A DNA stretch of 64,000 bases from positions 62,001 to 126,000 of the forward strand of contig JBILGU010000007.1 in the NCBI GenBank assembly GCA_044350805.1, in the 5' to 3' direction. Under the pieces are notes generated by a model that saw nothing but the letters and a program-made list of their open reading frames with translations, made no database searches and was not told the DNA's origin. Of the stretch, positions 32,917 through 42,169 are shown piece after piece. Position 1 is the stretch's first letter; each line of letters begins with the position of its first letter. The position numbers and the translations under genes were made by a program. This stretch comes from UBA6136 sp044350805 (GTDB lineage: Bacteria > Pseudomonadota > Gammaproteobacteria > Methylococcales > Methylococcaceae).

Positions 32917-35900
32917 ATGCTTATTACACTCAAGGGTCCTAAGGCACTTTCCGTATTTCGGGGAGAACGCCTGCTTCAAGACCTTAAGGCGACTTGCCCC
33001 CGACTCGTTGGGATACAAGGTTCGTTTGAACATCTCGTTGAATTGAGTCGCCCCCTTCAGGGCGAGGAAGAAACGCGTCTGCGGACGATCTTGGATTACG
33101 GTGAAGCGCCGTCTGAGGTGATCCAAGGTTACGATGTGCTGATCGTGCCACGGCTCGGTACTCGATCGCCCTGGTCGAGCAAGGCGACGGACATTGCTCA
33201 AATCTGCCGACTTGACGCCGTGATCCGGATTGAGCGCGCCATTCGCTACACCCTGATTGGGCTGGATGCTGATAAGGATCGGGAGGTGCTTCACCTCCTC
33301 ACCGTTCAACTGCATGACCGCATGACCCAAGAGGTCCTTTTGCCGGGTGAAGAGGCAAGGGTTTTCCGACATGAAAGTCCCCAACCCCTCGATCGGATTT
33401 TGATCAGCCAGCAAGGACGGGCGGCGTTGAATGCGGCCAATGCCCGTCTGGGCCTGGCCTTGTCGGAGGATGAGCTCGACTACCTGTTCGAAAGTTACAG
33501 TGCCTTGGCGCGTGATCCGACCGATGTCGAATTGATGATGTTCGCCCAAGCGAACTCCGAGCATTGTCGACATAAAATCTTCAATGCCAAATGGACCATG
33601 GATGGTGAGGAACAGGATCTTTCGCTCTTTGCGATGATTCGCAACACCAGCAAATTGGCCCCTGAAGGCATCCTTTCAGCTTATAGCGATAACTCTGCCG
33701 TGATCGAGGGCCCTGTCAGCCCCTTCTTTCTTCGGGAACCTGAAGGGTTTGGTTACCAGTACCATGAAGAGCCCGTTCACATCCTGATGAAGGTGGAGAC
33801 CCACAATCATCCGACGGCCATCTCGCCCTTCCCGGGTGCGGCCACTGGATCGGGTGGGGAAATTCGCGATGAGGCCGCCACAGGAAGAGGCTCTCAGACC
33901 AAGGCGGGTTTGACCGGCTTTTCCGTTTCCAACCTCAGGATTCCAGGCTTTGAGCAGCCTTGGGAGTCAGATTACGGCAAGCCGGAACGTATTGCTTCTG
34001 CGCTTGAGATCATGTTGCAGGGCCCCTTGGGCGGAGCCGCTTTCAATAACGAGTTTGGACGGCCCAATATTTGTGGTTACTTTAGGACCTTTGAACAGAC
34101 TGACCCCGATGGTCCGGGCCTTCGGGGTTACCACAAGCCCATTATGCTGGCGGGCGGCATGGGTAACATCCGCAGTTCCCAGTTGGGCAAGAATCCTCTG
34201 CCCGAAGGGGCGGCGATTGTCGTCCTCGGCGGCCCCTCGCTCTTGATTGGGCTTGGGGGAGGTGCGGCCTCCTCGGTGGCCTCGGGTGAAAGTGCCGAAG
34301 ATCTCGATTTTGCCTCCGTTCAGCGGGAAAACCCTGAAATGCAGCGTCGCTGTCAGGAGGTCATCAACCGCTGCAACGCATTAGGCGAGGCAACGCCAAT
34401 TCTTTCGATCCATGATGTTGGGGCCGGTGGCTTGTCAAATGCCGTTCCGGAGATCATCCACGATGCGGGTCGAGGCGGACGGTTCGAATTGCGCGAGATC
34501 CTCATTGATGAGCCGGGTATGTCTCCCATGCAGATCTGGTCCAACGAGTCGCAGGAGCGGTATGTTCTGGCCATTGATCCTGATCGTCTCGCGGATTTCG
34601 ATCGCTTCTGCGCGCGGGAACGCTGCCCCTATGCGGTGCTGGGCTATGCGACCGAAAAAGAACAGCTCGTGTTGGCGGATCGTCTTTTGGGCGATGACGC
34701 CGTCAATATCCCCATGTCCCTGCTGTTTGGAAAACCGCCCCGCATGGAGCGTGAAGGCGTCCGCAGTCCCCCCGCACTCAAGGAATTGCGTGTAGATCAA
34801 TGGCGCCTTGAGGAGTCGATTCATCGCGTGCTGCGCCACCCTGCGGTCGCCGACAAGAGCTTCCTGATCCATATTGGGGATCGTTCGGTCGGCGGTCTTG
34901 TGGCCCGTGACCAGATGGTTGGCCGCTGGCAGATCCCGGTTGCTGATGTCGGCGTCACAGCCACGGGATACCATGCTTACACCGGCGAAGCCATGGCCAT
35001 GGGCGAGCGGGCGCCAATTGCTCTGATCGATGCGCCGGCATCGGGACGGATGGCCGTTGGTGAGGCCCTGACTAATATTGCTGCAGCCACGATCTCGGAT
35101 CTCGGGCAGATCAAACTCTCAGCCAACTGGATGGCGGCTGCGGGTTCGGCTTCTGAAGATGCCCGGCTTTTCGATACGGTCAAAGCCGTCGGCATGGAAT
35201 TGTGTCCGGCACTGGGCATTGCAATTCCGGTGGGTAAGGATTCCCTGTCGATGAAAACCGTCTGGCGGGATCAGAATGGCGAGCAGGCGATGCGGTCTCC
35301 GCTTTCGCTCATTGTCTCTGCATTTTCACCCGTTACGGACATTCGAAAGACGCTGACGCCTGAGCTTCGAATGGATGTGGGCGAGACGGTGCTGCTACTG
35401 ATCGACCTTGGGGCCGGACGACATCGGTTGGGTGGCTCAGTGTTGGCGCAGGTCTATGGTGAACTTGGGGATACCTGCCCGGATCTCGATGATGCCGAGG
35501 CCTTCAAGCGATTCTTTAAGGCGATCCAGAGCCTGAATCAGGCGGGCCATCTTTTGGCCTACCACGATCGCTCAGATGGTGGGCTGCTGGCAACCGTGCT
35601 CGAAATGGCCTTTGCTGCGCGCTCGGGTCTTGAGATTGACCTTGGTTCTATGTCTGGCGATGCCCATCAGGTGCTCTTCAATGAAGAATTGGGTGCCGTG
35701 ATTCAGGTTTCCTCCGATGCACTGACACAGGTCCTTGACGTCCTGAATGCGCAGGGTCTTGGTGGTCTGACCCATCGCATCGGGATGCCCACACAGGATG
35801 GCCAGATTCGAATTTCGAAAAAGGGCAACGTCTGCTTTAGTCAGAGCCGCGGGGATCTTCAGGCCCTTTGGTCGGAAACCAGTTTCAGAATGCAGGAACT

Positions 35901-36786
35901 TCGCGACAATCCCGATTGCGCGCGTCAGGAGTTCAAGAGGATCCACGATGGCGAGGATCAAGGCCTTGCGTCGATATTGACCTTTGATTCCCAGCAGGAC
36001 GTTGCGGCTCCCTACTACCGCAAATCCAAGCCCAGGGTGGCCGTTCTGAGAGAACAGGGCGTGAACGGTCATGTCGAGATGGCTGCGGCCTTCGATCGTG
36101 CCGGTTTCTCTGCCGTCGATGTCCATATGAGCGATCTGATTGAGGGCCGACAGAACCTTCGAGACTTCACCGGGCTGGTCGCCTGCGGCGGCTTCTCCTA
36201 TGGCGATGTGCTCGGCGCCGGTGGCGGGTGGGCGCGTTCGATTCTCTTCAATCCGGGCGTTCGCGAGGAGTTTGAAACTTTTTTCCATCGCTCTGATACC
36301 TTCGCGCTGGGCGTCTGTAACGGCTGCCAGATGATGTCCCATCTGAATGAGTTGATTCCGGGAGCCTCGGCGTGGCCGAGCTTCCAGCGCAACGCTTCCG
36401 AACAATTTGAGGCTCGCGTGGTCATGGTGGAAATCCAGGAGTCGCCTTCGATCTTCCTCAACGGGATGAGCGGATCGCGAATGCCGGTGGTGATTGCCCA
36501 TGGAGAGGGCCGCGCCGTATTTCGTGAGCAGGGCCCGGAGGCGGCGCATGTGGCCTTGCGCTATGTCGACTCCTTGGGGCGGGCGACGGAATCATTCCCG
36601 TTCAATCCCAATGGATCGAAAGGGGGCGTCACGGGGTTAACGACGGGTGATGGGCGATTTACGATCATGATGCCCCATCCGGAACGGTGTTTTCGCGCCA
36701 TCCAGAATTCTTGGCAATCGCAAGATTGGGGAGAATATGGTCCATGGATGAGAATGTTCCGTAATGCGCGCGTCTGGGTCGGCTAG
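32917..36786 (+). CDS. purL: phosphoribosylformylglycinamidine synthase (large, single-chain)
   Basis: A 1289-residue enzyme with the full large-PurL layout: N-terminal PurS-like domain, the synthase core (ETHNHPTAISPFPGAATGSGGEIRDE; ATP-binding VGKDSLSMKT), and a C-terminal glutaminase with nucleophile cysteine in CNGCQMMS and PHPERCFR. It makes FGAM in purine synthesis. A GC-rich stem (32832-32847) sits in the 108-base leader between bamC and purL, without a T-run. Confidence 0.97.
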   Translation: MLITLKGPKALSVFRGERLLQDLKATCPRLVGIQGSFEHLVELSRPLQGEEETRLRTILDYGEAPSEVIQGYDVLIVPRLGTRSPWSSKATDIAQICRLDAVIRIERAIRYTLIGLDADKDREVLHLLTVQLHDRMTQEVLLPGEEARVFRHESPQPLDRILISQQGRAALNAANARLGLALSEDELDYLFESYSALARDPTDVELMMFAQANSEHCRHKIFNAKWTMDGEEQDLSLFAMIRNTSKLAPEGILSAYSDNSAVIEGPVSPFFLREPEGFGYQYHEEPVHILMKVETHNHPTAISPFPGAATGSGGEIRDEAATGRGSQTKAGLTGFSVSNLRIPGFEQPWESDYGKPERIASALEIMLQGPLGGAAFNNEFGRPNICGYFRTFEQTDPDGPGLRGYHKPIMLAGGMGNIRSSQLGKNPLPEGAAIVVLGGPSLLIGLGGGAASSVASGESAEDLDFASVQRENPEMQRRCQEVINRCNALGEATPILSIHDVGAGGLSNAVPEIIHDAGRGGRFELREILIDEPGMSPMQIWSNESQERYVLAIDPDRLADFDRFCARERCPYAVLGYATEKEQLVLADRLLGDDAVNIPMSLLFGKPPRMEREGVRSPPALKELRVDQWRLEESIHRVLRHPAVADKSFLIHIGDRSVGGLVARDQMVGRWQIPVADVGVTATGYHAYTGEAMAMGERAPIALIDAPASGRMAVGEALTNIAAATISDLGQIKLSANWMAAAGSASEDARLFDTVKAVGMELCPALGIAIPVGKDSLSMKTVWRDQNGEQAMRSPLSLIVSAFSPVTDIRKTLTPELRMDVGETVLLLIDLGAGRHRLGGSVLAQVYGELGDTCPDLDDAEAFKRFFKAIQSLNQAGHLLAYHDRSDGGLLATVLEMAFAARSGLEIDLGSMSGDAHQVLFNEELGAVIQVSSDALTQVLDVLNAQGLGGLTHRIGMPTQDGQIRISKKGNVCFSQSRGDLQALWSETSFRMQELRDNPDCARQEFKRIHDGEDQGLASILTFDSQQDVAAPYYRKSKPRVAVLREQGVNGHVEMAAAFDRAGFSAVDVHMSDLIEGRQNLRDFTGLVACGGFSYGDVLGAGGGWARSILFNPGVREEFETFFHRSDTFALGVCNGCQMMSHLNELIPGASAWPSFQRNASEQFEARVVMVEIQESPSIFLNGMSGSRMPVVIAHGEGRAVFREQGPEAAHVALRYVDSLGRATESFPFNPNGSKGGVTGLTTGDGRFTIMMPHPERCFRAIQNSWQSQDWGEYGPWMRMFRNARVWVG

Positions 36787-36799
36787 GCAGGAATTTCCG

Positions 36800-37405
36800 A
36801 TGAGCGTCCTTCCTATCGCTGCTGTGATTCTGGGTCTCGCTTTCTTGGGAGGCTGTGCATCGCCAACGGTGATCGTGACCCCTTCGGCCTCCTTCAACGC
36901 GGCCAAGGCGCGAAAGCTTTTGGAGCCGGGCACCAACGAGGTGTCTGGGAAAGTGCTCCTCAGGCTCACCAGTGGTGGTGCATTGAGTTGCACTGGCGGC
37001 ATAGTCCGATTGATTCCTCTGACGCCCTATGCGGAGGAGTGGGCGGAACTCACCTACTACCAGCAGCCGGCGGAATCGACGACACCTCCCGATCTCGCTT
37101 ACCTCCCAAAGTCACCTAAGCCATCCAAAGAGGTACGGGCCAACCCCCTGTTTATGGCGACAACGCGAGAGGTTCCCTGTGACCGGGAAGGCCAGTTTCG
37201 AATGGATCAGGTTGCCGACGGGGATTACTTTGTTGAAGCGCAGTTGATCTGGCAACAGGACATCTACGACGAAGTGAATTTCTTTCACGGCCGCACCTAT
37301 TTTTCAAAGGAAGGAACGGTTCTAAGACGCGTCCATCTTCAGGGGGGCAAACCGGTTGTTCTAAACCTTCAATGGGCCGTTACTAATCGGCGATTTAATT
37401 TCTAG
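36800..37405 (+). CDS. lipoprotein of unknown function
   Basis: A 201-residue protein starting MSVLPIAAVILGLAFLGGCAS, with lipobox LGGC (Cys19). The mature domain is strand-rich with FRMDQVADGDYFVEA, a pattern seen in carboxypeptidase-regulatory-like domains, but the match is weak. It starts 13 bases after purL. No function recognised. Confidence 0.65.
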   Translation: MSVLPIAAVILGLAFLGGCASPTVIVTPSASFNAAKARKLLEPGTNEVSGKVLLRLTSGGALSCTGGIVRLIPLTPYAEEWAELTYYQQPAESTTPPDLAYLPKSPKPSKEVRANPLFMATTREVPCDREGQFRMDQVADGDYFVEAQLIWQQDIYDEVNFFHGRTYFSKEGTVLRRVHLQGGKPVVLNLQWAVTNRRFNF

Positions 37406-37510
37406 CAGGTCCGGATGGTAGCCTCAGGGGGGGGTGCCGCGCTAAGATATCGCTCAAAATGATCTCCATGGGCCCCCTTTTCGCGGGCCATTATCCTCTG
37501 GAATTTGAAC

Positions 37511-38611
37511 ATGACTCAGTCCGAGAACGCGGTTCCGGTCGCACACAATCCATACAAAACAGATGATCTTCGGATTACCGGGATCAAAGAAGTCATTGCC
37601 CCGGTTCAGGCGCTTGAGGAGTTTCCCATCACCTCGGCGGCTGCTGAGACCGTGCTATCGGCGCGCCGTGAGATTCAGAAAATCCTTTCCGGGGAAGATG
37701 ACCGACTTTTGGTCATCATTGGGCCTTGCTCCATTCATGATCCCAAGGCGGCTGTCGAATACGGCAAGAAATTGCTCGAGCTCAAGCGCCGTCATGTCCA
37801 AGATCTTCTGATCGTCATGCGGGTGTATTTCGAGAAGCCCCGCACGACGGTGGGCTGGAAGGGCCTGATCAATGATCCGGATCTCGACGAGAGCTTCAAC
37901 ATCAACAAGGGGCTTCGAACCGCTCGACGCTTGTTGAGAGATCTCAATGAGCTGGGAATGCCCGCCGCAACCGAATATCTGGACGTGATTTCACCCCAGT
38001 ATGTCTCTGATCTGATCGCCTGGGGTGCCATCGGCGCAAGAACGACGGAAAGTCAGGTGCATCGGGAATTGGCATCGGGACTCTCTTGCCCGGTAGGCTT
38101 CAAGAACGCGACCGATGGCGGCGTTCAGGTGGCCATTGATGCCATTCATGCGGCGGGCCGGTCGCACCATTTCCTGTCCCTGACCAAGGCCGGACATTCC
38201 GCGATTTTTTCAACGACGGGAAACAAGGACTGTCATGTCATTCTCAGGGGCGGCAATGACCGTCCGAATTACGATCCCATCAGTGTTCAGCACGTTGCGG
38301 ATGCCCTGGAGAAGGCAGGTCTTCCGAATCACATCATGATTGATTTCAGCCATGCCAACAGCCTCAAGCAGTACCATCGACAGCTTCAGGTTGGGGATGA
38401 GGTGGGTCAGCAAATCGCCGAAGGTGACCGCAGGATTTTTGGTGTTATGGTTGAGAGCCATTTGGTCGCCGGAAGTCAGAAACTGGTTCCGGGCCAGCAG
38501 CCAACCTATGGCCAAAGCATTACGGATGCCTGCCTGGGTTGGGAGGATAGTGAGCTCATCTTGGAGCGTCTGGCGGAAAAGGTCGTTCAGCGGCGCAAGG
38601 TTCCGGCCTGA
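37511..38611 (+). CDS. 3-deoxy-7-phosphoheptulonate (DAHP) synthase, class I AroF/AroG/AroH type
   Basis: A 366-residue enzyme with GPCSIHDPKAAVEY, MRVYFEKPRTTVGWKG and IGARTTESQ, the metal and phosphoenolpyruvate sites of the class I-alpha family. It starts aromatic amino acid synthesis from PEP and erythrose 4-phosphate. The N-terminal extension of this type binds the feedback inhibitor; which amino acid cannot be told. ATG 37511 is used (a TTG lies 6 bases upstream). Confidence 0.95.
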   Translation: MTQSENAVPVAHNPYKTDDLRITGIKEVIAPVQALEEFPITSAAAETVLSARREIQKILSGEDDRLLVIIGPCSIHDPKAAVEYGKKLLELKRRHVQDLLIVMRVYFEKPRTTVGWKGLINDPDLDESFNINKGLRTARRLLRDLNELGMPAATEYLDVISPQYVSDLIAWGAIGARTTESQVHRELASGLSCPVGFKNATDGGVQVAIDAIHAAGRSHHFLSLTKAGHSAIFSTTGNKDCHVILRGGNDRPNYDPISVQHVADALEKAGLPNHIMIDFSHANSLKQYHRQLQVGDEVGQQIAEGDRRIFGVMVESHLVAGSQKLVPGQQPTYGQSITDACLGWEDSELILERLAEKVVQRRKVPA

Positions 38612-38669
38612 AGGCAGCGAATGGGAACAGAATTCCCTAGTAAATTGGTGTAGAATTTTTAGGTCACTA

Positions 38670-38694
38670 CAGGAGTCTTGAATTTAGGCTCCTG
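38670..38694 (+). other. stem in the leader of the peroxiredoxin gene
   Basis: CAGGAG (38670-38675) pairs with CTCCTG (38689-38694) across a 13-base loop, about 45 bases before the peroxiredoxin start. No T-run, so not a standard terminator; possibly a leader structure. Confidence 0.35.
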
Positions 38695-38736
38695 AGCCAC
38701 TTCCGCTTCGGAAATTAAATTACGAGGAGACATTCA

Positions 38737-39342
38737 ATGAGCGTACTGGTTGGCAAGAAAGCCCCTGATTTCAAGGCTGCAGCGGTTCTCGGTTGCGGCA
38801 GCATCGTTGACGATTACAGCTTTTCTGAGAAGACCAAGGGCAAGTATGTTGCCGTTGTGTTCTATCCCCTCGACTTCACCTTCGTTTGTCCCACCGAACT
38901 GGTGGCTCTCGACCACCGCCTTGATGAGTTGACGAGCCGTGGCGTTGAAGTTCTTGCAGTTTCCGTTGACTCCCAGTTCACCCACGCGGCATGGCGAAAT
39001 ACGCCGGTTGAGAAGGGTGGCATCGGTCCGGTTCGTTACACCATGATTGCCGACGTCAGCCATGCTATTTGCAAGGCCTATGACGTCGAAGTTGAAGGTG
39101 CGGCAGTGGCTTACCGTGGCACTTTCCTGATCGACAAGTCAGGTCAGGTTCGTCATCAGGTCGTCAACGATCTGCCCCTGGGTCGCAACATGGACGAATT
39201 GATCCGAATGGTTGATGCACTGCAGTTCTTCGAAGCCAACGGCGAAGTTTGCCCCGCGGGCTGGAACAAGGGCAGCAAGGGCATGAAAGCCGACGCCGCT
39301 GGCGTTGCCTCATATCTTGCAGAGAATGCAGGCAAGCTCTGA
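38737..39342 (+). CDS. AhpC/Prx1-type 2-Cys peroxiredoxin
   Basis: A 201-residue peroxiredoxin with FYPLDFTFVCPTE (peroxidatic cysteine) and GEVCPAGW (resolving cysteine). The start has GAGGAGA 8 bases upstream. It reduces peroxides with thioredoxin or AhpF; no ahpF is in the window. A strong terminator follows, so it is a single-gene unit at its 3' end. Confidence 0.95.
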   Translation: MSVLVGKKAPDFKAAAVLGCGSIVDDYSFSEKTKGKYVAVVFYPLDFTFVCPTELVALDHRLDELTSRGVEVLAVSVDSQFTHAAWRNTPVEKGGIGPVRYTMIADVSHAICKAYDVEVEGAAVAYRGTFLIDKSGQVRHQVVNDLPLGRNMDELIRMVDALQFFEANGEVCPAGWNKGSKGMKADAAGVASYLAENAGKL

Positions 39343-39367
39343 TCGAGTCGGCCTAGCGGAACCCAAA

Positions 39368-39396
39368 AAGCCCGGCACGTTGCCGGGCTTTTTTTT
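39368..39396. terminator. Rho-independent terminator after the peroxiredoxin gene
   Basis: A 10-bp stem AAGCCCGGCA / TGCCGGGCTT with a 3-base loop, followed by a T-run (39389-39396) on the plus strand. The A-run on the left side makes it usable from the minus strand as well, for the convergent small membrane-protein gene. Confidence 0.92.
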
Positions 39397-39402
39397 GCGT
39401 GC

Positions 39403-39696
39403 TCAGGCGTCGTCACCCGCCTTCATGCGGCGGAGCGTGAGAAAGTAAAGCAATCCCGCCACCGCAATCCCCACCAGAACGGAAGAGAAGCCCCAAAGGG
39501 ATCCCAGCGGACTGGGATTGGATGCCGAGTGAAGCTGATTCATCATCGGTTTCGCAATCGACAGGCTCCAGATGAAATTGGGAATGTAAAAGGCGATCGC
39601 GCCACCAAATGCCCACTGTAAAGCCGGTAGACCGCGAGTCTCCGCGGCCTTATAGAAACCGAAGGCGATCAAAATCGCAGCCAGACCTCCGAACAT
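39403..39696 (-). CDS. small membrane protein
   Basis: A 97-residue protein with three membrane segments (about residues 2-15, 27-46, 65-85) and a basic-acidic tail RRMKAGDDA. No family recognised. It shares the terminator region with the convergent peroxiredoxin gene. Confidence 0.6.
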   Translation of the reverse strand: MFGGLAAILIAFGFYKAAETRGLPALQWAFGGAIAFYIPNFIWSLSIAKPMMNQLHSASNPSPLGSLWGFSSVLVGIAVAGLLYFLTLRRMKAGDDA

Positions 39697-39768
39697 AAAG
39701 ACCCCTCTTGTTGTTATGGATCAAAACCGATCGCCCCGTTTCGAAGCGATCCACGCTCGGGCGACACC

Positions 39769-41172
39769 TTACTCTGAAAGCGCCAGATTTTCACCCGCTC
39801 GGCGCTGAAAGAACCGATAAAGCGGCAGGCCCAGGGCGATAAGAATAAGGCCCATCAAGGTCTCCGATGGGCGACGGTAACCAATGTTCAGACAAAATAA
39901 CAAGGCGACCATGCTGAATGCGAGGGGAATCCAGGGGTATCCTAAAGTTTTGTAGGGCCTTGGAAGGTCCGGATGGGTGCGCCTCAAGACCAACACCGCC
40001 ATCGCGGTGAGACCATAGAAAGCCCAGGTTCCAAAGAGCGCATAGTCAAGAACGCGCTCGAATGCCGCGCGATCGTGCCCTAGCAACAGGATCAATATGG
40101 CCGCCAGCAGGGATTGCACGGCAAGTGCGCGAGAGGGGGTGTGATGGATGGGATCGACATGGGAAAGACCTGTGAACAGGAGCCCATCACGCGCCATGGC
40201 ATAAAAAACCCGCGCGCCGGAGAGGATTGCCCCATTGAGTGCTGCGAGGGTCGATAGGATGGCGGCTACGGTTAAAGCCTTACCACCGCTCTCTCCGAGG
40301 ATGCGTGTCGCAACGTCTTGTGCGACATGCTGTGAATGCTGAATATCCTCGATGGGAAGGACATAGAAATAGGCAAGATTGGTCAGAATGTAGATCAGTG
40401 CAACCCCCAGAATGCCAAACACCAGGACTTTAGGAATGGTCTGGGTCGGATTCTTGATTTCACTGCTGACCAGGGTGAGATTATTCCAGCCATCATAGGC
40501 CCAGAGGGCGGCCGCAAGGGCTGCGCCCCAGCCGGCCCATTGGCTTCCAAAGTCAGGGTCGGGGAGCCCTTTTTCGGTCAAGAGGCGAAGCCAGCTGCCT
40601 TCGCTATAACCTAGCGCGAGAATGACCAACGACAGAATGGCCAGAATTTTCAGAAAGGTCAGAATCAACTGGATCGCGCCTCCCTTGGCCACGCCAAGAA
40701 GGTTCGGCAGGGTTAAAAGGAAAATCCAGCCAATGGCCATCACCTGGATTCCGGAGATCCCCAGATGTCCCATCGTCACGATGTCCTTTTGGAGTTCAGG
40801 AAAGAGGTAGCTCAGAAACAGGCTTGAGGCGAGGCCAATGGCGGCAATGGATCCGGTCTTTCCGATCACGATTTGTTGCCAGCCAAAAAGAAACCCAAAC
40901 AAGGGGCCATAGGCCTTTCTCAGAAAGGCATATTCTCCCCCGGCCTCAGGCAGGGCGGCACCCAGTTCTGCATAGGTCAGTGCCCCACAGACCGAAAGCC
41001 CCGCACCAAAAAACCAGACCAGAAAAACCGAAACGACCGAACCGGTCTCACGCGCCATGGTCGAGGGGACCAGAAAGATTCCGGTTCCAATGACGGTTCC
41101 GGTGAGCAAGGCCGCAGACGGCAGAACCCCCAGAGCACGTTCAAGTCCGGCGGGACGGGCATCAAGAGCCAT
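39769..41172 (-). CDS. APC-superfamily amino acid permease
   Basis: A 467-residue membrane protein of about 12 segments. The first segment carries TGTVIGTGIFLVPST and the third region GGEYAFLRKAYGP, typical of the amino acid-polyamine-organocation family, closest in style to LAT-type and YjeH-like permeases. It moves amino acids across the inner membrane; the substrate is not evident. A hypothetical secreted-protein gene lies 7 bases upstream. Confidence 0.85.
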   Translation of the reverse strand: MALDARPAGLERALGVLPSAALLTGTVIGTGIFLVPSTMARETGSVVSVFLVWFFGAGLSVCGALTYAELGAALPEAGGEYAFLRKAYGPLFGFLFGWQQIVIGKTGSIAAIGLASSLFLSYLFPELQKDIVTMGHLGISGIQVMAIGWIFLLTLPNLLGVAKGGAIQLILTFLKILAILSLVILALGYSEGSWLRLLTEKGLPDPDFGSQWAGWGAALAAALWAYDGWNNLTLVSSEIKNPTQTIPKVLVFGILGVALIYILTNLAYFYVLPIEDIQHSQHVAQDVATRILGESGGKALTVAAILSTLAALNGAILSGARVFYAMARDGLLFTGLSHVDPIHHTPSRALAVQSLLAAILILLLGHDRAAFERVLDYALFGTWAFYGLTAMAVLVLRRTHPDLPRPYKTLGYPWIPLAFSMVALLFCLNIGYRRPSETLMGLILIALGLPLYRFFQRRAGENLALSE

Positions 41173-41179
41173 AGGGGAT

Positions 41180-42034
41180 TTACCAGAGCTTGATCTTTTC
41201 TTTGTGGAAGCTGGAAGGAATGTCTGGCGCGTGCAAGGGCTTCGCTGCGTTTTTTGCGCCCAGGAACTGTAGTTCTAGTCCGGACTTTGATTCTCCTTCG
41301 CGAAATGAGACCGGAAATCCGGCAATCTTCGTGAGGTCTTTTGCTGAGAGATGAAAACCGAAGTGGGTTGATATTAGACCGGCGCTCTGAATAATAGCTC
41401 TTATGCTTTCCGACATCTTTGCGAGGGTCATTGAGTCTCTCTCGGGTATAGCGAAAGCGGATGGCTCGGCAAGACAAAAGGAATGATGATTCGAGGAGCT
41501 ATCTACTTCAAATAAACGGCACTCAATGCCCCCTTCGCGTTGAGAACTCCTTTTAGCAACCAACTTTGCTTTTCTTGCCATTTTCTGCAACTGGTTGATC
41601 TCTTCAATTGGGGCTTTCTTCAGAAATTGGCTCCACTGGTCTTGCTGTTCGGTCGAGAGATTTCCCGTTTGTTTTCCCAGTCGCGAGACGAGTGGGGTGA
41701 TCAATTCCAGCTGTGATGAAAGTTGGTGAATTGATTTTTCACTAAAGTGGGTAAAAGATTGATGCTCTCGATCGATTACAGCCCATTCGCCACTTCGGGC
41801 GTCAAACAGTAAGTCGATTTGAGGATTGCCACCCAAGCCACTAATCCATGCCCAACTGTCCTGAATCTGAAGCTGTTGTTCGAATGATTTTCCGGACTCT
41901 TTGAATTGGTATACAAGAGTGGAGCCTGCAAATGACGTGTCGTTAATTACTGAAAAGAGAATGGCGAAACAGTAGAAGTACGTTCCAATGGGCTTTCTGT
42001 ATGAATTGAAGGGGAGGAGTGTCGGTAAGTTCAT
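41180..42034 (-). CDS. exported protein of unknown function
   Basis: A 284-residue protein with a signal-like N-terminus (YFYCFAILFSVINDTSFAG) from ATG 42034. The mature part (LVYQFKESGKSFEQQLQI..., then a DLLFDARSGEWAVIDREHQ stretch) is patterned like DUF4412-type secreted proteins that track a metal- or lipid-bound form, but the similarity is loose. Base composition is AT-richer than the permease next to it. An ISL3 element sits 130 bases upstream and may have separated it from its promoter. Confidence 0.6.
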   Translation of the reverse strand: MNLPTLLPFNSYRKPIGTYFYCFAILFSVINDTSFAGSTLVYQFKESGKSFEQQLQIQDSWAWISGLGGNPQIDLLFDARSGEWAVIDREHQSFTHFSEKSIHQLSSQLELITPLVSRLGKQTGNLSTEQQDQWSQFLKKAPIEEINQLQKMARKAKLVAKRSSQREGGIECRLFEVDSSSNHHSFCLAEPSAFAIPERDSMTLAKMSESIRAIIQSAGLISTHFGFHLSAKDLTKIAGFPVSFREGESKSGLELQFLGAKNAAKPLHAPDIPSSFHKEKIKLW

Positions 42035-42169
42035 TGTGTCTTGGGGGTATTCGAATTTTTGGGTAGACGAGGTTTTGGTCAGCTCGTAGAGCCTTCCCCG
42101 AATTAAAGGCAAAAACCGCGCCTTGATGGGCTTCGTCAAAGAGCAGGATAACTCTTTGTTCAAAAAAAG

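Noticed and set aside
35572..36549. A 325-codon frame antisense to purL
   Set aside because: purL is complete and highly conserved on the other strand; the antisense frame has no recognisable motif and follows from codon bias.
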